Source: Lucinisca nassula
Taxonomy: Eukaryota; Mollusca; Bivalvia; Lucinida; Lucinidae
Assembly (NCBI GenBank): GCA_963580285.1
Contig: OY757014.1
Location: 17,834,088 to 17,898,087, forward strand
Length of the DNA stretch: 64,000 bases
Direction of reading: 5' to 3'
Made by a program: the position numbers and the translations under genes. The notes under the pieces are model-generated. The model was not told the origin of the DNA, ran no database searches, and saw only the letters and a program-made list of their open reading frames with translations. This document shows, piece by piece, positions 54,315 through 63,850 of the stretch (positions within the stretch are counted from its first letter, which is position 1; every line of letters begins with the position of its first letter).

Positions 54315-54524
54315 TTTGCAAATACCTACGGCCATGCATGTCGTCTTATATATATATAGAAAGTCAACAAAGTCCGATATCGCCACACAATTTTGTATAT
54401 TTTATATTTATTGGTTATTTATGACGCTTGCTCCATTGTTTCGTTTCTAAGATGAGCTTCAATAACATCGATTCTGTCACTATGTATGCGAAGGAAAAAA
54501 TCTGCAAAGCAGAAGTTTAAGAAC

Positions 54525-54687
54525 TGTCTCCGGTCGGGCCCACAGGAGTCCAACTATACGTTTGAAAAAAAAAACAGCTATTTTCGAGATAATTTTTGAA
54601 GAAAACACAAACTGACATCCTTATTTTTTGAAACGGACTCCTGCTATCTATAAGGTGGAAGATTCCATTTGGTACAGAAAGGGTTAA
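54525..54687. mobile_element. MITE-2 copy, left end missing
   Basis: TTTTTGAAGAAAACACAAAC, GGAAGATTCCATTTGGTACA and GAAAGGGTTAA match the right part of the copy at 4164-4352. Confidence 0.75.
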
Positions 54688-54721
54688 TATTTTCATTGTT
54701 TGTCTCTGTTATATATTCTTT

Positions 54722-54885
54722 ATTATTTTGGAAAGCCGCCTGTCCATTTTGTGGGAATGAAACTGTCCTTTGGCTTTCTGCTCGTAATGGCTAATGGTGC
54801 CGCTGCTTCTCTCCCTTTGGTGTCTTGGCTGGAAGGTGTAAGGTAAATGTATTGATTCCTGACCATTACTGTCATTTCGGTTAAG
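54722..54885 (+). mobile_element. Element E copy, diverged
   Basis: CCATTTTGTGGGAATGAAAC, CCCTTTGGTGTCTTGGCTGG and ATGTATTGATTCCTGACCAT are element-E landmarks. Confidence 0.65.
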
Positions 54886-54895
54886 ATTTTTAGCG

Positions 54896-55171
54896 CTCTG
54901 TTCATCGGGGCTTGGATAAATAGATTGGACCTCATAGTGCTTCCGCTTAGAGCTGAAACCAACTGAACTTGAGCATTGATAAACCACTTCCAGGAAATGT
55001 GGTGCGAGTCGGGCCGCTCCTTAAACTCTAGCGGTTTCTTTGGCGGTAGAGCTTAAGGTGTCATTTCATCTCAGTGTCTGGTGAAAGACCCACAAAATGG
55101 GAAGCAACGTCTCTCGTATAATGACCTAAATAGTGTTGACGGGTAAGTAAAATCTCAATACAAACAAACTG
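54896..55171 (+). mobile_element. SINE-B copy 15, older
   Basis: TCATCGGGGCTTGGATAAAT, GGTGCGAGTCGGGCCGCTCC, TAGTGTTGACGGGTAAGTAA then AATACAAACAAAC. Confidence 0.85.
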
Positions 55172-55309
55172 TTTAGATTTTTTCAAATTTCAGGCATACA
55201 TCCTGATGTACAGTGTTATGATGCATAAATGACATTATCATAACAAACCCGTGTGACATAATGCATTCTTTTTTATCTGCAAAATGCTTACTTTTCTGAT
55301 GAAACTTTG

Positions 55310-55500
55310 TGATATTTTCTTTATTTAGACTCCAAATATAGGTTGTGGGTGCTCGTCAGAACCACCTCATTGAGGCGGTTCTAACGAGTGCCGAGAACGT
55401 ATGTCTGGAAGCAGAAATTAAGAAGTAATGAATACCCCCGTAAACCCCTTTTCTTTATATAAAATGGGGTTTATAGGGGTATTCATTACACGGACTTGTT
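55310..55500. mobile_element. MITE-H copy 7 with strong hairpin
   Basis: GGGTGCTCGTCAGAACCACC / GAGGCGGTTCTAACGAGTGC arms, then in reverse the TAATGAATACCCCCGTAAAC block and ACGGACTTGTTAA. Confidence 0.75.
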
Positions 55501-55599
55501 AACCCGATGAGGCAAAATCTGAACTGTTTTTGCTCATACATTATCCATATTATTTATTTATTTATTTATTATTATTTTATTTATTTTTTTTGGGGGGGG

Positions 55600-55785
55600 G
55601 GGGTACGGCTCTTTCAAGATTATTTCACTTATATTGAGCCGATCGTTAATCAGAGTTGGGCGAAAACCGGAGTATCCGGAGAAAAACTACCTGATCTTCC
55701 GTTGCAGAACTTGACGTCTCACATGTGACCCGAGTCAGGCTCGAACCACTGCGGTGAGAGACCTAATGATTAAGCATCATCCTTA
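55600..55785 (-). mobile_element. SINE-C copy 4
   Basis: ACGGCTCTTTCAAGATTATT, CGATCGTTAATCAGAGTTGG, TGACGTCTCACATGTGACCC, GGCTCGAACCACTGCGGTGA. A G-run precedes its tail end. Confidence 0.8.
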
Positions 55786-55882
55786 TTCAACATCGTGTAA
55801 ACGAATCTAAACCAAAGCACTGGCACCACTGTAGGATCAAAAGCTTGTCCTGAACGGAGACCTCGACCGTTTCTTTTAACCC

Positions 55883-56100
55883 TTAACCCTTTTTGTAGCA
55901 AATGGAATCGTCCTCCGTACACATAGCAGCAATCCTCTTCAAAAGGGGTGACAGGTTTTGGAATCCTCAAAATTGATTTGAAAAATGGCTGAACTTCCTG
56001 CAAATAGTGCGGGCCCTGATGAGATGCCACGTTCTGTGGCATCTCATCTGGGCCTGCACTGTTTGCCAAGGTACCCCTTTTGGGGTACAAAATTGGTTAA
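55883..56100. mobile_element. MITE-2 copy, reversed, with complete hairpin
   Basis: TTAACCCTTTTTGTAGCAAA at left, GGGGTACAAAATTGGTTAA at right. Inner hairpin GTGCGGGCCCTGATGAGATG / CATCTCATCTGGGCCTGCAC followed by TGTTTGCCAAGG. Confidence 0.85.
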
Positions 56101-56423
56101 ATTCATGTTACCCTTAAATTCCTGTACTGTAATCAAAGTGTAGATACTGATCAGGCGCAGCGCTCTATGGGGTCTTATTTGGGTCAACGCTGTTTGCCAA
56201 ACCCAACCTAGCCTTCTAGACCAGATTCTATAGACAACCCCCTTATGCAACACTTTGACCACACATCAATAAGAATAGCGCGGCTTTTATCTAAAATTAA
56301 CCGTTATCTGGATTTCCGAAAAGTCAGTGTTAGTCACGTGGACTTCAGCATTGAAAAGCTTTATAACTTTGGGTGAATTTATAAACAATTTACCCAAAAT
56401 CACAACTTGAACCTTTAAGAAAA
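56101..56423. other. Unassigned
   Basis: Contains one worn hairpin arm (TTGGGTCAACGCTGTTTGCC at about 56180). Otherwise unrecognised. Confidence 0.4.
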
Positions 56424-56710
56424 TACGCCTATATAACTTTGACCACCTTAAACCCCACTATTATACAGTAAAACTTGTGTTCACAGGGGTATATATTATT
56501 TTTTTTTATTCCAGCTCAAAACATAGATCATGGGTACTCGTTAGAACCGCTTCGTCCGCCTCGATGAGGCGGTTCTAACTAGTATTTACAATCTATGTTT
56601 TTGAGCAGAAATAAGAAAAATATCAGAATATTTTATCTGAAAATTTTCATTTTTTGGAGGTAAAATTTTCAATATACCTGTGTTTGAATAGGCGTGTTTT
56701 CGTAATGCGA
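56424..56710. mobile_element. MITE-H copy 8
   Basis: AAGAAAATACGCCTATATAA at left and ATAGGCGTGTTTTCGTAATG at right. Hairpin GGGTACTCGTTAGAACCGCT / GAGGCGGTTCTAACTAGTAT with arm TTTGAGCAGAAATAAGAAAA. Confidence 0.85.
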
Positions 56711-57194
56711 TGAGGTTCTTAGATCCCTAGAAGACAGAATGACATTTCATATATATATGTGAGACGTAGGAAGGAACTTTATTTATCATTAAAATTACTG
56801 AATGCATCTCAGAGATGTTCCTTCTTTGCAAATGCACTTTACCAATGCTTATAAAATGTCAAAATAAGAGCATTGAGCACTAAAACTGTCTGAAGGTTAA
56901 GCGATCAGACAGAAACCTTTTGAAAATAAAAGAATTATGACTGGCTTCGTCAAAAAATCTTGCATCTTAATAGATGTTTCCGTGTGTCACGGTCTGGGCA
57001 TTCGAATGCACTTATGTATGTATGCAACGCGACGTCTGATTGGATAACGTCAAAAATGATATACTGTCGAGTCAGACTGTCGGAAATCCGACGTCATCGT
57101 GTAACGTCGCTTTCGATTGGTTGGTATTTGGTTTTACGCACCTCACTGCGCTTGCCGTTGTGGACAAAAAAGAGCATTTTTAAAACAAAACAAA
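56711..57194. other. Unassigned
   Basis: Nothing recognised. The frame at 56960-57259 matches no known family and runs into the next element. Confidence 0.45.
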
Positions 57195-58780
57195 CTAGAG
57201 CTGTCAGAGGATCTGACTATAGCCCCGCTTCAGCGCTGTCAGAGAAGAAAGTTATTTAAGCTGCAGAGAAAACAGTTATGAACAAGAAATAACTGTTGAA
57301 AATTTTACATTATCTGGAAAAACTCTAAGAGTTGTGAGCCCTTGTCCCTCATTTCAATGAGCATGATACATTACCAGAATGTCCATGTTTATACTAAATT
57401 TCATCTTCCATTTTTCAATGTTCAAAGGGTAATAACTCCTCAAGTAGGCAAATCAGAGTCAGGGTTCCTGCGCTCTGCACATTGTCTCATGGTGCTTTAC
57501 ACTTGTGTGAAGTGTCATGAAAATATCTCAAATGGTTTGTGAGTTATGGAGCCGACACAGTCAAAATTGCCTTTTTAAATGTTCAAAGGGCAATAACTCC
57601 TAAAGTAGGCAAACCAGAGTTATGGTTCCTGCACTCTGCACATCATCTCAAGGTGCTTTTCATTTATTTGAAGTTTCATGAAAATATCAGAAACGGTTAT
57701 GGAGCGGACATAGTTAAAATTGCCATTTTTTAATATTCAAAAGCCTATAACTGAAAAAGTAGACAATCCAGAGTTTGGGTTCCTGCACTCTGCACACGTA
57801 ATATGGTGCTTTACATTTGTGTGAAGTTTCATAAAATTATCTCAAACGGTTTTTGAGTTATCGAGCAAAGACGGCTAAAATTGATATTTTTCAATATTCA
57901 AAGGGAAATAACTCAAAAATTAGGCAATCCAGAGTTATGGTTCCTGCACTCTGCACACCATCTCATGGTGTTTAATGTTTGTGTGAGGTTTCATGAAAAT
58001 ATGTGAATGGGTTTTAAAGTTATGGAGCGGACACGAAAATTGTTAACAGACACAGACAGACACACAGACAGACACACAGAAAATACGAAAACCAGAGTTA
58101 TGGTTCTTGCGCTCTGCACATTGTCTCATAGTGCTTAACATTTGTGTGAAGTTTCATGAAATTATCTCAAACGGTTTTCGAGTTATGAAGCGGACACTGT
58201 TAAAATTGCCATTTTTCAATGTTCAAAGGGCAATAACTCCAAAAATAAGCAATGCAGAGTTATGGTTCCTGCGCTCTGCACATCGTCTCATAGTGCTTAA
58301 CATTTGTGTGAAGTTTCCTAAAAATATCTCAAACGGTTTTCGAGTTATGAAGCGGACACAATTAAAATTGCCATTTTTCAATGTTCAAAGGGCAATAACT
58401 CCAAAAGTAGGCAATCCACAGTTATAATTCCTTCGCTCTGCACATTGTCTTATGGTGTTTAACATTTGTGTGAAGTTTCATGAAAATATGTTAAGCAGAT
58501 ACAAAGTTATGGAGCCAACACAAATTAACGGAATCACGGAATTACGGAATTACGGAAAATGTTCAAAGGGCAATAACTCCAAAAGTAGGCAATCCACAGT
58601 TATAATTCCTTCGCTCTGCACACTGTCTTATGGTGTTTAACATTTGTGTGAAGTTTCATGAAAATATGTTAAGCAGATACAAAGTTATGGAGCCAACACA
58701 AATTAACGGAATCACGGAATGACAGAAGGACATGGCAAATCCAATATAGCCCCACTTTTTCAAAGCGGGGCTATAATGAA
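57195..58780 (+). mobile_element. Second satellite-carrying element (160-bp units, hairpin end)
   Basis: Begins AACTAGAGCTGTCAGAGGAT with CTATAGCCCCGC. About eight units of GTTCAAAGGGCAATAACTCC, GTTATGGTTCCTGCGCTCTG, TTGTGTGAAGTTTCATGAAA, AACGGTTTTCGAGTTATG. Ends in hairpin TATAGCCCCACTTTTTCAAA with GCGGGGCTATA. A CAGACAGACACACAGA tract interrupts at about 58043-58080. The last two units, including the ACGGAATCACGGAAT flank, are near identical. Confidence 0.8.
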
Positions 58781-58799
58781 TGAGTGATTTTGGAATGGG

Positions 58800-58922
58800 G
58801 ATAACTGTATTGAAAATTGTCATTCGGGGAGGAAATTGTCGGTTATAGGGCCAAAAATTCCCTCACAAAATATCCGACCTTGTACATATACCTCCCCAAA
58901 TGACAATTTTGAATACAGTTAA
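58800..58922. repeat. Foldback with ~30-bp arms
   Basis: ATAACTGTATTGAAAATTGT and CATTCGGGGAGG are mirrored by CCTCCCCAAATGACAATTTT and GAATACAGTTA. A small TIR element or hairpin; no second copy here. Confidence 0.8.
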
Positions 58923-58960
58923 TGGGATTAAGTTTACTCTTTCCTTATATCTATTAATTT

Positions 58961-59240
58961 AGCCCCCGCCCATCGGTGCTTGAAGAAATAGATGGGCTGC
59001 ATGATGCTTCCACGCAGAGCTGAAACCGACCCGCGCACGAATACTGGTAAACCGCTTAGAGGATCTAAGCCTGCCCAGGCAGTGCGGTGCGAGTCGGCCC
59101 GTCCATGCTTATAAACCCTATTGGTTTCATTGGGTGGCAGGGCTTGAGATGTCATTTCATCTCAATGTCGGGTTAAAGTCCCCAAAAATCGGAAATGACC
59201 TTTACAATGCTGACGGGGACGTTAAACTCCAAATCAAACA
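58961..59240 (+). mobile_element. SINE-B copy 16, with target-site duplication
   Basis: Nearly full-length. A(T/C)CTATTAAT flanks both ends. A short deletion lies near GGAAATGACC. Confidence 0.92.
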
Positions 59241-59268
59241 ATATACCTATTAATCAAAACGAATGTAG

Positions 59269-59780
59269 GGAACCCTGGAAGGGACATGTAATTTATTTTA
59301 CAGTAGAACTTCAATGACTCGAACCCCGATGACTCGTTTACCATGGATGAGTCGAACCCGTTCTTGAGTCCACAGGGAATTCCTCCAAATACGATATAGG
59401 GATAATGTTGGGAGATTTTCTTCTTTTATCTTGCAAATGTATGTTGTGTGTACTCATTAGAATCGTCTCGATAAGACGATTCTAATGTGTACACACAAGA
59501 TTTATAATATAGAACACCGAAAAGATATCCCACAATTATCTCCAGTATGCCTCCTGGTATGACACTAATAGTAACCCTCCGTGGCTCGAACTACCGCTGT
59601 CTCGAACAAATTATCATGGTCTCAAAGGGGTTCGAGCAATCGAGGTTATCTTAAGTTATTATCTTGTGTGCACAAGATATTATGCTGTCCATACAAGATA
59701 TTTTATGTTGTCCGCATAAGATAATATCTTGTGCGCACAACATTTTAAAAAAAGAAAATGCATGTCCCTTCCACGGTTCC
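59269..59780. mobile_element. MITE-K copy 2, interrupted by MITE-J
   Basis: GGAACCCTGGAAGGGACATG at left; right end reversed GGAACCGTGGAAGGGACATG. What remains of the interior is TTGTGTGCACAAGATATTAT-type words at 59650-59735. Confidence 0.85.
59301..59655. mobile_element. MITE-J copy 2 (pogo-like) inside MITE-K
   Basis: Left CAGTAGAACTTCAATGACTC after TA. Hairpin GTGTGTACTCATTAGAATCG / CGATTCTAATGTGTACACAC. Right end worn (TTCGAGCAATCGAGGTTATC). Confidence 0.8.
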
Positions 59781-60050
59781 GACAGATCTAAACAAAAACT
59801 GTATAACAAAAGTTAAACATATTTAATCCAACTTTTAACATATGGGTAAACAAATGAGTGCGAAGCATACATCTTGTGGAAAACCTCGCAAGGCAACATT
59901 TTAAACAGGTAAAACCGTGGACAGTACCGATCAGCCCAAATCCAACATATGATTTTGACATCTTGAAAATTAATAGAAAGTAACATAGCTAAGTATGTGA
60001 CCATGACCTTGATGTCATAAGTGTGGACTGGGGCATTGCTGTAATGAATT

Positions 60051-60346
60051 GTTTGTTTGATTTGATGTTTAATGTCCCCGTCAGCACTATATAGGTCATT
60101 TTTGAGACATTGCTTCCAATTGTGTGGGACTTTTACCCGACAATGAGATGAAATGACATCTCAAGCCCTGTCGCCCAATGAAACCAATAGGGTTTATAAG
60201 CATGGACGGTCCGACTCGCACCACTTTGCCTGGGCAGGCGTAGATCCTCTAAACGGTTTACCAGTACTCCCGTGCGGGTCGGTTTCAGCTCTGCGTGGAA
60301 GCATCATGCAGCCCATTTATTTCTTCAAGCCCCGATGGGCGGGGCC
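60051..60346 (-). mobile_element. SINE-B copy 17, with target-site duplication
   Basis: Full-length. TGCTGTAATGAA precedes (60038-60049) and follows (about 60349-60360). Confidence 0.95.
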
Positions 60347-60984
60347 ACTGCTGTAATGAACCAGCTGACAAATATGAACAAGATTCTTCTCCCTTTTTGG
60401 TTGTTCATTAGTTACGTTTGTCCTTCCAGATTTCAGTTTAATTTTTGTCTTGTCTGTGATTCTGATTTTTTCCGCAATGATGTATATTGCCCCCAATTAT
60501 GTATATTGCTCCTTTTTGGATATTCTGAGTCACCACCTGTTTGGGAAAGAGCTGCTGATCGGTTTACCTGTTCAAAGCAGATAGATCACGGTGGTCCAAG
60601 TCTGGAACTAAACCTATTCAGAAAATTAAGCAACCCTTTCAGTATTTATTCACTTATTAATTAGAGGTGGGCGAAGTGCGCAGTACCATACCTGTCTTCT
60701 TCTAATAATAATGATAATAATAATATTCGACCTTATTTATAGAGGATAACACATTCAGTATTAATCTTCCATGTGGCCCTCTTTTTCCTGGATAGAAACC
60801 AGTACTAAGCAATGTAGATAAAGTCTCTTTAGAGATTGGAATGCCCTTCCAGATTCGGTTATAGGATAATGTAGCTAAGTTTACTTCTTTGGCGAGAGCT
60901 AGGGACTAACTTCCCTTTTCATGGTGAATGAATGTCAGTCGATGTGTCACCAGTACGATTCAGATTCAGATTCTTGCTCAAGGA
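60347..60984. other. Unassigned, short ATA/ATAATA tract
   Basis: TAATAATAATGATAATAATA at about 60704-60724. Nothing else recognised. Confidence 0.45.
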
Positions 60985-61090
60985 AACAGCACTTGGTTCT
61001 CGCGGGTATCGAACCAGCTACCTCTCGATCTCAAATCCGATGCGTTACCAATACACGACAGCCATTCTGTTGTAGAGGATGGCGTCCCAC
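60985..61090 (-). mobile_element. tRNA-like SINE head
   Basis: On the minus strand GTGTATTGGTAACGCATCGG, GAGATCGAGAGGTAGCTGGT and TTCGATACCC. Related to the head inserted at 19736. Preceded on the plus strand by AGATTCAGATTC repeats. Confidence 0.5.
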
Positions 61091-61178
61091 CTTTGATCTA
61101 AAGGATTAATTAGGAAATCTAAATTTAAAGGATGTTTTTTGTTGATCATTTTTGTAACCTATCTAGAATCAGACAGGT

Positions 61179-61499
61179 TTAATAGTGGGAGTTCAATGTA
61201 GGGACTTCTAACTTCGAGACTTCTTTTTCTGACTACATGACTTCTTACTTCTACTTCTAATTCGTTACTTCAAAACTTCATCACTCCTTTCTTTCCGACT
61301 TCCAACTCGTCATTTATACACGTACTCAAGTTCTAGCACCACGACTTTTGGCTTCATAACTTTTTACTTCTGACTTTCATCTTCTTACTTCATCAAGTCA
61401 GAAGTGATGAAGTAAAGAGTCGGAAGTTAGAAATCATAAGATATAAGTCTCTTCCATACGTTTCAGATACATTGAAGTCCCACTTTTAACTTTTTCAAT
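61179..61499. mobile_element. TTAA-flanked element filled with ACTTC words
   Basis: TTAA at both edges (61179-61182, 61496-61499). Ends TAGTGGGAGTTCAATGTA and, reversed, AAGTGGGACTTCAATGTA. Interior is GACTTCT/TTACTTC/ACTTCA words, mainly one orientation, switching near 61395. 321 bp in all. Confidence 0.8.
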
Positions 61500-61925
61500 C
61501 CTGATTTCTGAATTAGACTTTCATCTGGATCTACACCATTTGGTTCCAAGGCTTTTTCCATAAATTTCATCTGAAGATTATAGTCGCATGGGTGTTACCC
61601 AATGACTTAACCCATAAAATGCCAATCATGACAATTGTCGTCTGCTTTGCCATCTGCCGGTTACCTTAAAAGTATATTTTTTTTGCAGTGTGGACCCAGA
61701 TCAGACTGCTCCTGTCTGGGCCCACACTGTTTGCCTGTATGCATTTTTTTAAAGTTTGCAAAAAAAAAAAAAAAAAAAACAGCAGGCGACATAAGCAGAT
61801 GACATTTTCAGATGTAGTTTTTCTCGTCGTCTTAAAGATTAACGTAGGAAGAAATTATTATTCAAATACTGAAATCCTTTTTCAGGTTCGCATTTTATCC
61901 TTTCGGTCTTTAGGAAGTAAGAGAT
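61500..61925. mobile_element. Probable decayed MITE-3 relative with hairpin
   Basis: TTAACCCATAAAATGCCAAT at 61610; hairpin GTGTGGACCCAGATCAGACT / CTGTCTGGGCCCACACTGTT at 61688-61733. An A-run follows. The right edge is unclear. Confidence 0.5.
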
Positions 61926-62144
61926 TGACCCATATATGACAATGGAATCTTCTTATAAGTTTGTAGTGTTCCATTTCCGATAATAGGGGTGTCAGGTTTG
62001 TTTTGTTTGTGGTAAATTGTATGAACTTGTACGTACTTTAAGCAAAACGTTTAGACTCAGATCAGACGCCGCGTGTTGTGGCGTCTGATTTGAGTCTACA
62101 CTGTTTGCCAATGTTCCAAAAATGGACCGCTAGGCATACATGGG
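61926..62144. mobile_element. MITE-3 copy
   Basis: Left GACCCATATATGACAATGGA, hairpin GACTCAGATCAGACGCCGCG / GGCGTCTGATTTGAGTCTAC, right CGCTAGGCATACATGGGTTT. A SINE-B is inserted in its right terminus. Confidence 0.75.
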
Positions 62145-62147
62145 TTT

Positions 62148-62430
62148 TGTATGTTTGAATTGGGGTTTAACGTCCCCGTCAACACTATTTAGGTCAATTT
62201 AGAGACGTTGCTTCCAATTTTGTGGGACTTTTACCCGGCATTGAGGTGAAATGACATGTCAAGACCTGCTGCCCAATGAAACCAGAAGGCTTGTATGCAC
62301 TGGTCGATCTGAATCACACTGCTTTGCCTGGGCAAGCTTAGTCCTTCTAAGTGGTTTACCAGTACCCGTGTGTGATAAGATTCAGCTCTGCTTGGAAGCA
62401 CCATGCAGCCCAATACCGATGGGCGGAAGC
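62148..62430 (-). mobile_element. SINE-B copy 18, with target-site duplication
   Basis: GGGGTTTAACGTCCCCGTCA to ATACCGATGGGCGGAAGC. CATACATGG lies on both sides, taken from the MITE-3 end. Confidence 0.92.
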
Positions 62431-62613
62431 GAACATACATGGATTAACTTTTTTACCGCATGGTTTCTGAAGTGGACTCTTCCATCTCTGAATTTGGACA
62501 TGCCCATTATTGAAACTTCATCATTAACAGGATTGCAAACGGTGTGGATGCTGATAAGACTGCTAATTATCTGGCATAACTATCTGCACTGGGCTACAGA
62601 AAGATAACTTATT

Positions 62614-63084
62614 TTAACCCATATATGAGCCCCGCCAAGCGAATTTGTGTCTTCGAGCATTCCGTCATGACAAATTTTAACTGCGCATGCCCAGCCATTC
62701 AGAGGGGCCAGGGATATGGCTTTCTGTCTGAAGGTTCCTCTTGATTCACTGCTTGTATGAGCGAGCAGCGAAGGTTCTGGCGAGCCTGCGCAGATGCGCA
62801 GGCTCGCCTGAACCTTCGCTGCTCGCATAGGCGATACGTACCAAAATCGCTTGACGGGGCCCAATTATGACAATGGAATATTCCACCTAATGAGTTTAGA
62901 GGTTCATTTCCAATTATAGGCGTGCCAGGTTCGTTTTGTTTGTGTCAGTTTTACAAAAAAGTACATACTTCAAGTGAGCAAACAGTGTAGACTCAGATTA
63001 GAAGCCACATACTGTGGTGTCTGATTTGGGCCTACACCGTTTGCCAATGTCTCAAAAATGGGCCGCTAGGCATATATGGGATAA
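62614..63084. mobile_element. MITE-3 copy, interrupted near its left end
   Basis: TTAACCCATATATGA, interruption, then CAATGGAATATTCCACCTAA and hairpin AGACTCAGATTAGAAGCCAC / GTGGTGTCTGATTTGGGCCT; right CTAGGCATATATGGG. Confidence 0.85.
62629..62862. mobile_element. MITE with CCCCGYCAAGCGA ends, copy 2, nested
   Basis: GCCCCGCCAAGCGAATTTG at left, ATCGCTTGACGGGGCCC at right, inner hairpin with GGCTCGCCTGAACCTTCGCT. Flanks ATATATGA / AATTATGA suggest an 8-bp duplication, as in hAT elements. Confidence 0.8.
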
Positions 63085-63359
63085 AGTCTGAGCAGCAGAT
63101 ATCACAGAAAATATTGTTATTATGAGAAAACAGTCATGGCTATAGGAATAGTTGATTAGATTTCATGACCTTGACCTTGCTTTCTGTCCTTTGGCTGGCT
63201 TGCCACACTTAAAATCAACCGATTGTATATAGGAACCAATGTTTTTCATGTACTGAAAATGATAAATCTAAAACCATACCTAAGTACTCGACCTTAACCT
63301 CAAGGTTACTGATATGCTACATGCAAATTACACGTTAATTAAAAGTTGATATTTTTGGT
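63085..63359. other. Unassigned
   Basis: Nothing recognised. Confidence 0.4.
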
Positions 63360-63850
63360 CTAATACTCCCCTTTAGCCAGAACACATTTTTTGAATCTTT
63401 TCATCCAATTTTTTAAACAATTTTCATTCTCATCCTTTGGTACACTCACAAGAACTGGGGAACTGCAGACCCCAATGCACTTCTGGACCTATCTCTCCTA
63501 CCATATATTTTTTCCTATTTCGGAAATAGGAAAATTTGAAGGAGGGGGAGGTCTGGGCTGAAGGGAGGGTGTGACAATACAGTGACCTTTTCAGGCTTCG
63601 AAATCAAGTATTTATGGACTGGAGCATTGTCATGTAACAAATGGATGTGATGTTGGTCGGTTTTTGGACTCACTTTTCTAATTTTTGTCATGGCGATTTT
63701 AATATAATTTTTCAAGTAATGCATATCAGTTGTTTCTTATCTATTCATGCCATGACCTTTATGACCTTTCGTGGGGCACCTGAAGGCTGTTGTGGAGATA
63801 AACATAGTTTGAAAACATTTGTGGTGCAATGTTTAACTCTATAAACAATT
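63360..63850 (-). pseudogene. mariner-type transposase relic
   Basis: The minus-strand frame at 63515-63724 contains HLLHDNAPVHKY and VTVLSHPPFSPDLPLLQIFL, the second catalytic Asp region and the PPFSPDL block of mariner transposases. The Asp expected a few residues after PDL (DD34D third acid) is not present: the sequence reads LPLLQ. A stop follows LFPK. Beyond it the usual C-terminal block persists in worn form. Residues before the open frame are broken by stops. A cut-and-paste DNA transposase, now inactive. Confidence 0.8.
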
